Below are positions 29,940 through 39,908 of a stretch of 64,000 bases of DNA, in pieces. This DNA is from Lineus longissimus (taxonomy: Eukaryota; Nemertea; Pilidiophora; Heteronemertea; Lineidae): assembly GCF_910592395.1 (NCBI RefSeq), contig NC_088315.1, positions 15,977,808-16,041,807 of the forward strand, read 5' to 3'. The position numbers and the translations under genes are program-made. The notes under the pieces are model-generated. The model worked only from the letters and a program-made list of their open reading frames with translations. It had not been told where the DNA came from and made no database searches. Each line of letters starts with the position of its first letter. Positions within the stretch are counted from its first letter, which is position 1.

Positions 29940-32601
29940 CTACATCGGGACGCATTTGAACCCAGCACAAATGTGACATGGTTCAGAACATCGTCTCACC
30001 TTCATCGGAGGTCCAGGCGCCATCAGGGGATTGTCACATGGGGGTGCGAAGTCAGCATCTTCGACCTGAAGCTCAATGCCATCGACCGAAATCTTCCTAT
30101 CGAAATCTGAAGAAAATGTTTTGGGCAAATGTAAAGTCATCAATTTGGTCTTTTTTCGTGTCTATTTTCATCTGCCAAAAGGAATGAGGTTATTGGACTG
30201 AAAATGGCCGCGGCCCCAGATTCGGACTGACTTTGGGGATAAAATAGCAAAAACTCATACCGTTTTAAATAATATAATGTCGACCAAAATGTTTGAATGT
30301 AAAACTTCAACCATTTCACAAACTTTCGAGTGACTAGAAGCCCCGAACATCTTATGATAATACAACGGCCATTTGGAGGCAATGGCGGCCAATTTAAGCA
30401 GAGCCGGAACGACGTCATCAATAGAGTTCCGGTCATGTGCAAGAAGGATGCCTTTATTGATCTTTGGACGAGTTGAACAGCCAATTCAGTGGCCACCAAT
30501 ATCCTAATGAGAGGATTGCTAGCATTTTTTGCGGAGCAAAATTACGCTAGCACCTCTCCCACACTTTCAGTCACGGACCACGTATCACAAGGCAACCTCT
30601 ACCAATGGCGAGGCTTGGCGATTGAATGGGCACCAAGACCAAAATGGGAAGAAAACAAGAAGTGTGCAAGAGAACTGCAATTCCTTTGGAAGTGCCTCTG
30701 TTAGAACTTACATCCTTTGTAACCGGGCAGTGTGGTCTCAGACTGAAGAAGTTTTGGCATGCAGTTGGCATCGACGACGAGGGCAACCTGGGTATCTTCA
30801 TCGGTCATCGCATATATGGTCATCTCCGGTGCGCTCATTACTTTCATCATGCCAGAATTTTCTGAGAGAATCAAATAAAAAGGTCAATTTCTACTTAAAG
30901 TATAATCGGATACAGCGCAGTCGGGTGCTCAATCTGAAGTGACTGAAGCCAATGTGAAAACCGGGTTATTCGCCAAGAAAATGTGTCCATTGTTTGTCTA
31001 ATGTAGAGTGTACCCAACCAAAAACAAATTTTTTAAAAACAATCGTATGGCTTAAAACCGCATTGAATTGGTGCGTTAGTTTGCAAATGCACATGCCATG
31101 TCCAAAGCCTCCTAGCAACACGGGCGAAAATCCTAATCAGAGATCAGCATAAGTGTGATACTACAAGTTGCGGCGCATGGTAGCAAGCATGGGTATTATC
31201 CTCCTGGCCAGGTTAATCCACGCCCAAGTTGTCCCTTTAAACTCACTCACCTATCATGCACTGGTGCTTGTCTGTTAATTTTCCTTTTATTTTCTTCGAC
31301 ACACACTGTTCATATTTATCATCTCCTCCAATAATGCTCATGGTCACCGTTTCCTGGCAGAAAATCCGACAACAATTAATTGACATGGGTAAGAATTCAT
31401 AAAGACTTGAAATGTAGAAGCAATATTACAATCTTTAGCACTAGGTGCCAAATTTTTGAGCTTTTCAGAAACCTTTTAGGATTTTCAACCAACCCAAATA
31501 TGCACCCCCATAGATATTTTTTGGGGAATAGAAAATCCCGTTAAGGTTTTAAAGCTAGAATGAAATGGCCAGGGCCATTGTGCTCACCTCATGTGGAGGA
31601 AAGATGGATAAAGAGCATGGTATTGTGTCATGTAGTGTTAGGTTTGATGTAGGTCCAAGCAATTACAATTTCCCCAAAATGGCCAATTTACAGTACATTC
31701 GACCTCTGTGACCTTGAAAAGTAGGTCAAATCAAAGAAGACCCGGGTGACACATTGAATGGTTGTTAGAATTAGATGTACCTATGATATAAAATTGGTGC
31801 CAATCGGGCAAGTCATTACTAGGAATAATGGCATTTTGAAGAATTTAGGATTTGGCCCCCTCCCTGGAGGCCAAACGGCAAATCAGATCGCACCAAACTT
31901 CGGTACCTGAGATCACCTGACCAAGGGGTACATGTGTACTTAATTTGTGATCAATAGTCATTGCAGTTAAGAAATGTGCCATAGTTACGGCCTGACGGCG
32001 AATTTACGCCATTTGACCTCTGTGACCTTGACAAGAAGGTCAAATTAAAAACCTGTGTGACATATACTGTATGGTGGTTAGATGTACCCATGATATCAAA
32101 TTGGTGGCAATCGGGCAAGAAGTTAAGGAATAATCACATTTTTAAGGTTTTTGGATTTTGCCCCCTGGTGGTCAAGTGGTGAATCATATTGGACCAAACT
32201 TCGGTCCCTGAGATCACCTGACTAAGGGGTAAATGTGTACCAAATTTGGTATCAATAGTCATTGCAGTTTAGAAACGTGCCATCGTTACATCCTAACGGC
32301 CAATTTACACCATTTGACCTCTGTGACCTTGAAAAGGAGGTCAAATCAAAAACCCGGAGGATATATGATGCACCTTTGCTAGAAGTACCTACCATATTTT
32401 TTTCAAAATTTCCCGACTACTATTAAGGGAGATATTGCATATTTTCACTTTTAACGTTTGGCCCCCTGGTGGCCAAACCATGAAACGAATCGGACCGAAA
32501 CTTGGTCTCCAAGGTGTCATTACATAAGGGTACATGTGTACCAAGTTTCAACTCAATAGCTCAAACAGTTACGAAACGTGCCCTGCTAACGGACGACGGC
32601 G

Positions 32602-32642
<41 letters not shown>

Positions 32643-33642
32643 ACGACGGACGCCACGGTATGGGATAAGCTCACCTCTGCTAAGAGGTGAGCTAAAAAAT
32701 GGGCAGGGTATCATTTCCCTGAAAAGGTCTACGGGGTACACATTATTTAGTTGACTGCAAAACCATGAAAGGTGTTCCAAAGGCTAAAAAACTTTGTCTT
32801 TAAGAGTATACTATACTCATGAAAAAAGAAACAGATTACGCAGTTTCAGGCCTAGGCCTCACTGATGTAGTTTCAAAGGTCAGTGTCATATTAATGCGCC
32901 ACATCCCGTATTTTTTCTTCCAGAAATCATAACACTTACCGCTGGAAAGTCCACTAAGAAAGCAGCCCCGGATATGAGGGTTTCCTCACTTGTGCCGACC
33001 CTGCCAAACAGAAACGCAAACTTCTGTGCTTTGAAGTCGAATGCGAAGCTAAAATGCAACAGGATTACACATCAATAAACATTATATCTTGAAGTGACAA
33101 CTTGGGCGTGGCATTCACCTGGCCAGGAGGATAATGACACTGCTTGCTACCAAGCAACGCAACTTGTAGTAGTCCTATCAGACTAAGGTATCGTAAGGGA
33201 GTTATTCCGAAATGGACGCGAGGACGTAACATCTGTTTCAAAGTGCGTTTCCAAGGTGTTTGTATAAAAAAATCATTTGTGTCGTATATATCACTGGAAT
33301 CACTTGATTCCCTTCTTCAACGCAGTGTTTTTCTTTGGAGAGGATACAGTCTGTTTGCGTTAGACAGTTATGCGCAAACCGTACCATCGTCACTTTATCC
33401 GAAGTTCCGAAGTGTCGTATACTCACGGAAAAAGTGAAAAACTATTATATGCTAACTTACTTTCCAATTCCGCTGATCTCCATATTCAAATTTTTATTGG
33501 GCGTCGTCATAGTCAGATTCATGATGAAGAACACGTCCGCCTTGACCTGGTCCGGAAAACAACACGTCTCTGCGAAACAACACGCCTCCGTCATCTTTGT
33601 TGCCATACCAACCAAAACAACAATTGCCAAGATAAACTTCAT
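29940..33642 (-). CDS. Secreted ependymin-related-like protein, five exons
   Basis: Exons on the minus strand are 33642-33461, 33048-32940, 31353-31251, 30861-30712 and 30106-29940. Every junction is AG/GT (donors GTAAGT, GTAAGT, GTGAGT, GTAAGT) and the split-codon phases agree, giving 711 nt and 236 residues with one stop. Residues 1-20 form a clear signal peptide, followed by CC-x4-CC. Further on come IGGDDKYEQCVSKKI, DANCMPKLL and DADFAPPC. The order of these cysteine blocks, the length and the signal peptide resemble ependymin-related (EPDR) secreted proteins, whose LolA-like fold binds lipids. The family call is by pattern and is less sure than the exon structure. The last exon could instead end at a GTGAGA donor near 29998; reading on adds a Cys-rich tail and a stop. 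Confidence 0.72.
31158..31234. repeat. Intron 3 arm of an inverted repeat pair
   Basis: This segment is the reverse complement, at roughly 85 percent identity, of 33094-33171 in intron 1 of the same gene. Shared blocks include ATACTACAAGTTGC, ATTATCCTCCTGGCCAGG and CGCCCAAGTTGTC. The pair brackets exons 2 and 3. Confidence 0.9.
31441..31561. repeat. Imperfect inverted repeat in intron 2, just left of the dispersed repeat array; also seen near 34255
   Basis: AAACCTTTTAGGATTTTC on the left and GAAAATCCCGTTAAGGTTTT on the right are imperfectly complementary. A related sequence, AAACTTTTAATGGATTTTCGG, lies near 34285. This is probably a small MITE family. Confidence 0.45.
31562..32695 (+). repeat. 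Dispersed repeat of three ~310-bp tandem units in intron 2
   Basis: The units begin at about 31665, 32000 and 32300. Each has CATTTGACCTCTGTGACCTTG, an AGGTCAAATCAAAAA block, a TTTGGCCCCCTGGTGG block and a GTTAAGAAACGTGCC block. The array begins with TGTGCTCACC and ends with the hairpin GCTCACCTC/GAGGTGAGC followed by TAAAAAA. Related copies lie at about 37070-37200, 38130-39560, 44640-44990, 46436-47310 and 62090-62330. Confidence 0.85.
32586..32652. repeat. (ACG)n microsatellite at the end of the dispersed repeat
   Basis: A run of GACGAC units follows the third repeat unit. A short GACGACGGAC version occurs in the copy near 39500, so the microsatellite grows from a site built into the repeat. 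Confidence 0.95.
33094..33171. repeat. Intron 1 arm of the inverted repeat pair
   Basis: This is the partner of 31158-31234, containing GACAACTTGGGCGTGG and CCTGGCCAGGAGGATAAT. The two could pair in the pre-mRNA across exons 2-3. Confidence 0.9.
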
Positions 33643-33777
33643 TTTGGTCTATAAATACGAGATGAAATTGAGGTCAAACATCATGCCAACATTCGCTATG
33701 CACGAAGTACTCGATCAGCAAAAACTTATTTTTTTTGTAATAGCGACTTGAAGATTTAGAAAAAAAAGAAAGCATCA

Positions 33778-34198
33778 GGCCATTCAAAATTAATTTTTAG
33801 ATTTACGTCACTCAGATCTGAAAAATTTGGTGGGGAGGGGAATTTTTTTTTTACTTTTTGACATTTTGAAATCCGTGTACTCCTCAGTTCGAAAAGGATG
33901 AAATAACCTTCCACTCTAGTCTATTACCGCAATGCAGCGTCGGTATACTATTGCGTACTACATCTAACGGGAGTTGGATATTTTGGATAGTAAATGGTCA
34001 TATAAGCACTGTACCGAAGTTATCCCTATGAGGAGTTGTGCCAGTAGGGCCATAAAAAAAGGTTTCCAATGGGCTTCAAGACCGAACTAATACAAAAGAA
34101 CGGTTTTTTAAAATTTAGCAAAAAACAAAAAATATTGGGACGGAGGCAAAAACCGGGGCGGGCGGTAACGTAAATCTAAAAATTAATTTTGAATGGCC
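33778..34198. mobile_element. 421-bp TIR element
   Basis: Perfect 31-bp terminal inverted repeats (33778-33808 and 34168-34198) begin GGCCATTCAAAATTAATTTT. No clear target duplication and no coding were seen. It lies just upstream of exon 1 of the secreted-protein gene, in its 5' flank. Confidence 0.9.
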
Positions 34199-34789
34199 TT
34201 ATGGAAACGTAACAGCATTCATTTTCAGTGCGTATTTACACAATTAGAAATTTTCTCAGAAATAAAGTTTTTAGCTTTTGAGAAACTTTTAATGGATTTT
34301 CGGCCAAGACAAATATCCACCCAGTAGAGCTTTTTCAGCCAAGTTAAAAACCCTTAGAGGTTGATCACTATCCCAAAACCATTTGGGGTTCTTCGTGTTA
34401 CCAAGAAACCTCTACGGGGTCATAGACCATTGGCATAATTAAGGGCAATATTACCCGGCTGTCGGCTGCCAAGTCACCTCTTATTCTACATGAGTAGTTT
34501 CCATCAACAAATTGCCTAAGAAAGGGAAAAATTCAAAATCTGACTGAATTATCGCGCGCTTTTCCGATGTTGACTCCGATTTTAAAGATGCTTCGTTCGC
34601 AAACTGATCTTGCAAAAACGGGCATAGGTCTACCAGTAATGTGATGGAGTGAGAGTTGGGGCTCCGTGACTGAACGCAAATCAATGTATACACGGCCAGT
34701 AAAATCAGGAATTTTTTGCCAAAAATGACGAAATAGACTATTGGAAACCGCACTGTATAAATGCCCCGCTTGCTTTGTTTGCCCTGGTG

Positions 34790-35012
34790 GTGACGTTCAT
34801 GTCGGCAAGGATGGGGTCATTGACTCGCTTTGGCCTCTTCTCCTCGACGACAGCTACTGCAACCTGGGCTCTGATGAGCGGGGTCTGGTTCGATTATTGG
34901 TTCAAGCATTCTGAAGATTTTATCATGTGTTAACTGTTAATAATTGCCAATGTTGTACTAGTGTCCTTGCTTGTTCCCCTTAAAGGAGGTTTTAATAAAT
35001 AATGATGATAAT
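34790..35012 (+). mobile_element. 5'-truncated LINE 3' end
   Basis: This encodes the last ~40 residues of an ORF2 like that of the LINE at 21528-24731 (LLLDDSYCN against LLLDDRYCS; ERGLVRLLVQAF against ERGLVKLLVRAF), then a stop. A related 3' UTR follows, including a CCTTAAAGGAGG stem and AATAAATAATGATG tail. Same family, different subfamily. Confidence 0.85.
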
Positions 35013-35999
35013 AAATGGGTTATTTATTGATATAAGCAAGGAAACCATTTACAGCTTCCAACCAATGAAACTTCTGAGGCATGATGGGATTTATTTCTAG
35101 AATGATTAAAAGATGATTTCTACTCACAAAGTCTTCCAAATCAGTACGACTGAATCCAGATTTGTCTCCGACGCAAGTGTGATCCAGACAAAGCTACCCT
35201 GCATTAAATACTAAAATTACTCGAAATCTGCAAATTCTGGTCCGTGCATGTCTCATTAAAAACAGTAATAAAACAGTCAGCGCTGATCATGTTCTATTAT
35301 TCTTGCTTGTAAGACCCCATAAAAAAAAATGTCAGTTTATCATCCCCGCCCACATCACTTTTTTGACCCGCATCAAAAAAATTTTTATTTGTTAATTTTC
35401 AATTTCAATCACTAAATTAGGCTTTCAGCAGGTAAGAATTGATTCACTATCTATTCAGTTGCATTTCTGATGAAATTCTCTTTCCAATGATACCAGACAT
35501 GTCTACTTTGGTTCATTTTAATCAACTGTTATTCACTTTTATAAGAGGAAACTCGCCCCAGCGTAGATGACGGCCGGCGGCATGCCGAACGGACGACGAT
35601 TGATTTGGCGCGAAAAACGCTACACTCATCAAATATGCCAAACACCATTGACACATCAGAGTTTTCAGCGTAACAAACAATATCACAGTGATTTTAGATA
35701 GTCAATGCTGTTTTACAATACTTTTCAAGGAGGTTCAGAGGAATTTGTTGAAAGATTTTGTCTTCAATTGCCAAATTCGCGCCTTTTTCAGAACACGTGC
35801 TCTCCCGGCGCTAAATGTATAGCGCGCCTCTCATGGCGCCTCGTTGAACTAAATCTTCCACTTTTTGATACTAGCTGCCAGAATGCCGTTTGTCGTGTTA
35901 CAGATTGTGCATAAAGCACGTATTTTGAAGGCGTGGTACGGAACATCTGTCCCGCCTCAAGCCACAATGAGTGACATTTATTCTGAGTTTTCAAGTGGC
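35013..35999. other. No gene recognised
   Basis: AT-rich noncoding-looking sequence; short frames without motifs. Confidence 0.4.
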
Positions 36000-36190
36000 A
36001 CATGGAGATTCCTTATTACACCTCATTTCCAGAGGAACCACTGTGCTTTGAATGTGGTACAGATGAGGATTTGTGCATCTATGATGCCAAGAAGAACTTC
36101 CCATTGTGTGAAAGGTGCAGGGGTACTGGAAAAACCTTCCAGGAAAGGCGAACAAAGGCCTTCGCACCTCGGGGGGCGGGGGGAGACTAA
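36000..36190 (+). CDS. Hypothetical exon with a C-x2-C ... C-x2-C zinc-ribbon-like pattern
   Basis: From about 36000 the plus strand reads through PEEPLCFECGTDEDLC and then PLCERCRGTGKT to a stop at 36190. The CFEC and CERC pairs would suit one zinc site. A TTTTCAAG just before 36000 could serve as splice acceptor; upstream, the frame is closed. A GTGAGT donor at about 36246 lies past the stop. The source could be a host gene or a transposon; I do not recognise it. Confidence 0.35.
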
Positions 36191-36741
36191 CTTTTCACTT
36201 GTGAGAATGACGTCAGGCCTGCAGGACAATGAAAGAGGCACCAGGGTGAGTTAAGCATAAATTTATAGCATCAATTTCATGTTCAATTGTTCATGTTGCT
36301 TTCATTTAAATACCCGTTTCTGTTCTGAAAAAATAAAAAATAGAAAATAAAAACCGCCCTCCCTCATCACTTTCTTCAGAAAAAAAGATGATAAAGTAAA
36401 ATTTTTTTTATGGGGCCTAATAGGCCGTATATAGGTCGGTGTAATTGTATTTCCCTCTCAGTTCCCATTTATCTTCAACTGTCATTATGGTCATTGACGT
36501 ACTTAGTCATTTTTGTGTGTTTTTGTCCACAAATTAGTCATCAAATGTTCAGTTTAATGGCAATGATAGAGAAATAATGACGTGCGGAGTTTTTTAAATA
36601 TCACTTCCGAAAGCAAATATCCAATACATTGGCTGCTATGAATAAAGTCTAGCAACTGTTTTAAGGCCTAGTGAATTTTGTATGGAGTTTTAGATAAAAT
36701 CACTTGCTAGCCTCTATTCATATCACCCATTGATTCATAAA

Positions 36742-37070
36742 CGGGGCAACTCGTACTGCAGTTACAGTCGATGATGTGAAATCCAAGATGGCCGCCTGGC
36801 AGCCACCTTTGATATTCATAGGTGACCTCTCCCACCCAGCCCCATCATGACACAGACTATTCAACCCCATCGGGCAACTCGTTGTTCAGCAGCAGTCCAA
36901 AGACGTAAAGTCCATGATGACCCCTGGCAGCCTTCTTTGATGTTGGATTGGGCCCAAAATCAATAGGTTACCTCTCCCATCCCAACCCATCATGTCATTA
37001 AAAATTCAAGCCCATCGGGCGTCTCGTTCAGTAGTTACAATCCAGAATCCGAAATCCAAATCCAATCCAT
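36742..37070 (+). repeat. ~130-bp tandem repeat, about 2.3 diverged units
   Basis: Units begin CATCGGGCAACTCGTT or close variants (near 36742, 36868, 37015) and contain CCTCTCCCAYCCMARCCC and CTGGCAGCC blocks. The stretch leads into a copy of the dispersed 'GACCTCTGTGACC' repeat up to about 37200. Confidence 0.7.
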
Positions 37071-37547
37071 GCGGTGATTGGGATCAATAGCTGCAGTGGT
37101 TACGAAATGTGAACATTTCGCAATTTTACATGATCTTTGCCCTCTGTGACCTTGACAAAAGGTCAAGGTTAAACCAGTATGGTACATTATGTCCCCTCAT
37201 AAAGTATATATATATGACCAATTAACTTGCATTTGCAGCTAAATTGAGACGTCTATAATTCGTAGTCATTTCAAGGTCAGTGTGCCTACCAAAAGTAATT
37301 GTTTTATTTCACACACCCCTGGACTGTTCCGGCCTAGTATTCATAATTCGGAGTGGAAGTTTTCGAGGACTGTGTTAGTACATTTGCGGTGTTTACTATA
37401 GACTGTTCAATTTATATGAGAAGGGGGATGTTGTGATATCCATCACGCGACTGGGGTTGGAAAGATGGACGTTTTGTAATATTTAGTATCAACAATAACG
37501 TACAGCTAGATATTCGTTTACCTCATCAAACATCCATATTACAACAC

Positions 37548-38127
37548 ATGCAAACACCAGTATGTCGTGTTGAAGAACTTCCATCTCTCTTCTGGAATTT
37601 CATTCCAGTGAGTGTCCCAGGAATGTGCAGTTTGATATACCAAGTAGCAACAGGCAACACTACACCCCCCTGTGCAGAATGGTTCCAGTCCTTGAAGACA
37701 CCACCAGTGCCAGTCACAACACCGCCAATCCCCACTGCGACTGTCACAGGTGTTGAAATGGAGAACACTTCATCAGTTTCCAATGAAGACAATGGCGAAG
37801 ATGAAAGAACGATGGATTCCACCTCTAGTTGTTGGGAGGTTTCGACGAAATGTTCTTGACTCCTTGAATTTGCAGCGCCAGCTTCAGCACAGGTTTAGTC
37901 TGAGGCCCAGTGAGGGATATCGACAGCAGAGGTTCAAATTCACAGCAGGACCAGCATTACTGAACGAGCTTCGAAATGTGTTTCAGGATATTGAAAAGCG
38001 CTACTGTGATGATCCCCAATACTTTGAAGAGCCAAGATCGAAGTTCATCAAGGAGGCACAGTCACTCTCTTCTAGTTCTACTCTTGTTTCTGCTCTCGTC
38101 TGCAAAAAGCCCCTCGTAGTCACTAAT
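37548..38127 (+). pseudogene. Unrecognised coding-like stretch in two frames
   Basis: One frame (37548-37859) gives a Pro/Thr-rich then acidic stretch ending CWEVSTKCS. A second frame, overlapping from 37750, gives a basic, helix-like segment including RFKFTAGPALLNELRNVF and then YFEEPRSKFI up to about 38127, where dispersed repeat DNA begins. A TTGAATTTGCAG at 37864-37875 could be a splice acceptor, so this may be two exons, or one frame with an indel. No family is recognised. Confidence 0.3.
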
Positions 38128-38129
38128 AA

Positions 38130-39560
38130 GCGAGATATTGCACTTTTTACCTTTTTACGTTTTGGCCCCCTGGTGGCCAAGTCGAGAATCAGATCAGACC
38201 GAAATTCAGTGTCAGCAGTTATATGATGTAGGGATTCCTGTGTACAAAATTTTAAGTTCATAACTTCAGTGGTTAAGAAACATGCCCGACTCAAACGGCC
38301 AATTTACGCAATTTGATCCCTGTGAGCTTAAAAATTAGGTCAAATCAAAAACCTGTACGATATGTGATGTATCCTTGCAAGGAGGATACCGCGGTGACGT
38401 CACGGCTTTTCCAAGATGGCGCTGCATATTGTAAACAAACTCGATCCACGGCCAAGGGAAAATCAAGTCATCAAAAAAGTTAGATTTTTCGCATCAAATC
38501 AGAGTTATTAGTACTTTTCTGCTATGAAATAAGTCTTCAGACAATAAGCTATCATTTGAATAATGAAAAGTGCTGTTTTGATGGGGAAAAATAGGGTTTT
38601 TAAAACCAAATAGCCGGGCACCGATCTTCCAAAATTAGCGATGGTTTCAAAACAGTCTCCCAGATATGGGGCAATCTCTTCATTATCATAATGGATTTGG
38701 AGGCATGTTTACAGATTTTACAAGTTCGAGACCTGTAATACCTAAAACTCGCATAGATCCCCATAGATCCCCTCTATTTGTCGAGTTAGCGCCCCTGTAA
38801 GATCATGCATTTTCGGACACTAGAACGAAATCTTCCTGCGGATATCGCGGTTTCGGTGATGATTTAAGGAGAAATTGACTGTTCTTAGAGTTGTATGGGA
38901 CAGAAATGAGTTCATACTTCATGAATACATGAATATATTATGATATGGGCGGGCTTCTAAGTCAAAACAATAACAAACTCAACTGCATCTCTACTGTATA
39001 TTGCGTAGTGCATTGCCTAGTGTATTTCGTAGTGTATTTTAGCGGAGACATTATTTCCGCACTTTGGCCACGCCAAACGTCTTTTTTATTCGTGGAAGTT
39101 AATCTGCTCTGTAAATTTTATTTTACACAGGAAGAATCCATACTAGGTATTGCAATATTTCATGTCTATTGGTGTTTTTGTGTACAGGAGCGCACCAGAC
39201 AGTGAGACGTGGAGATGTGTTCAGTGCTGGTGCTGTCAGTAGACTGAATCTGATTGGCCATAGCGATCACTAATATGGGTCGGGATCACGTGATGTGACG
39301 TCACCGCGGTATCCTCCTTGGTATCCTTGCTAGGAGAACCTACCATAAGATTTCTATCGAAAACGAGTCACTCATAAGAGATATATCACACTTTTTAGGT
39401 TTCCACTTCTGGCCCCCTGGTGGCCAAGTCAAGAATTAGATCGGACAAAAATTCATTGTCAGAGGTCACCTGACCTGGGAGGTCCTGTATACAAAGACGA
39501 TGACGACAGACGACGGACACAGCAGTGTTGAATAGACTCCCATACGATGAGCCTAAAACT
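38130..39560 (+). repeat. Dispersed 'GACCTCTGTGACC' repeat, split by a TIR element
   Basis: Blocks TTTTGGCCCCCTGGTGGCCA (38163) and AGGTCAAATCAAAAACC (38337) lie left of the insertion, and another GGCCCCCTGGTGGCCAAGTC (39412) right of it. The copy ends at GACGACAGACGACGG. The insertion is at 38378-39320. Confidence 0.8.
38369..39329. mobile_element. 943-bp TIR element with 9-bp target duplication and CRE-containing ends
   Basis: The element is 38378-39320. Perfect 26-bp terminal inverted repeats begin CAAGGAGGATACCGCGGTGA and contain the palindrome TGACGTCA (full CRE). GTATCCTTG is duplicated at 38369-38377 and 39321-39329. The 9-bp duplication fits a Mutator-like element. No transposase is visible; a short frame at 38945-39205 is unremarkable. 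Confidence 0.93.
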
Positions 39561-39908
39561 GGAAAGTCAGTCTGATTTGCAGAAACCGAAGTTCCGCAAA
39601 ACTAGCTCAGGCCTTGTCATTTGGTTTTTCCACCTCTCGCACTATGGATCATTGGACTGACCGATATGCTAAAATAAGAGGGAAGGAATGTGATGTCTTA
39701 GTTCTAGGTTTATTTACACCCAGGAGCAGTTGTCACAGAGAATGTTCTGGTGTATGTCACGCCCTCTGTAACCGAGTTCCATCTCATTCTTATGCAGTAA
39801 TAAAGGTCATCCTAATTCACATCAATATCATTGTTCAGTAACTATCTCGGCAACTTGTCAATATTCACAGAACCTTATCATTCATTGTCACAAGATAAAT
39901 CAGTCGGG

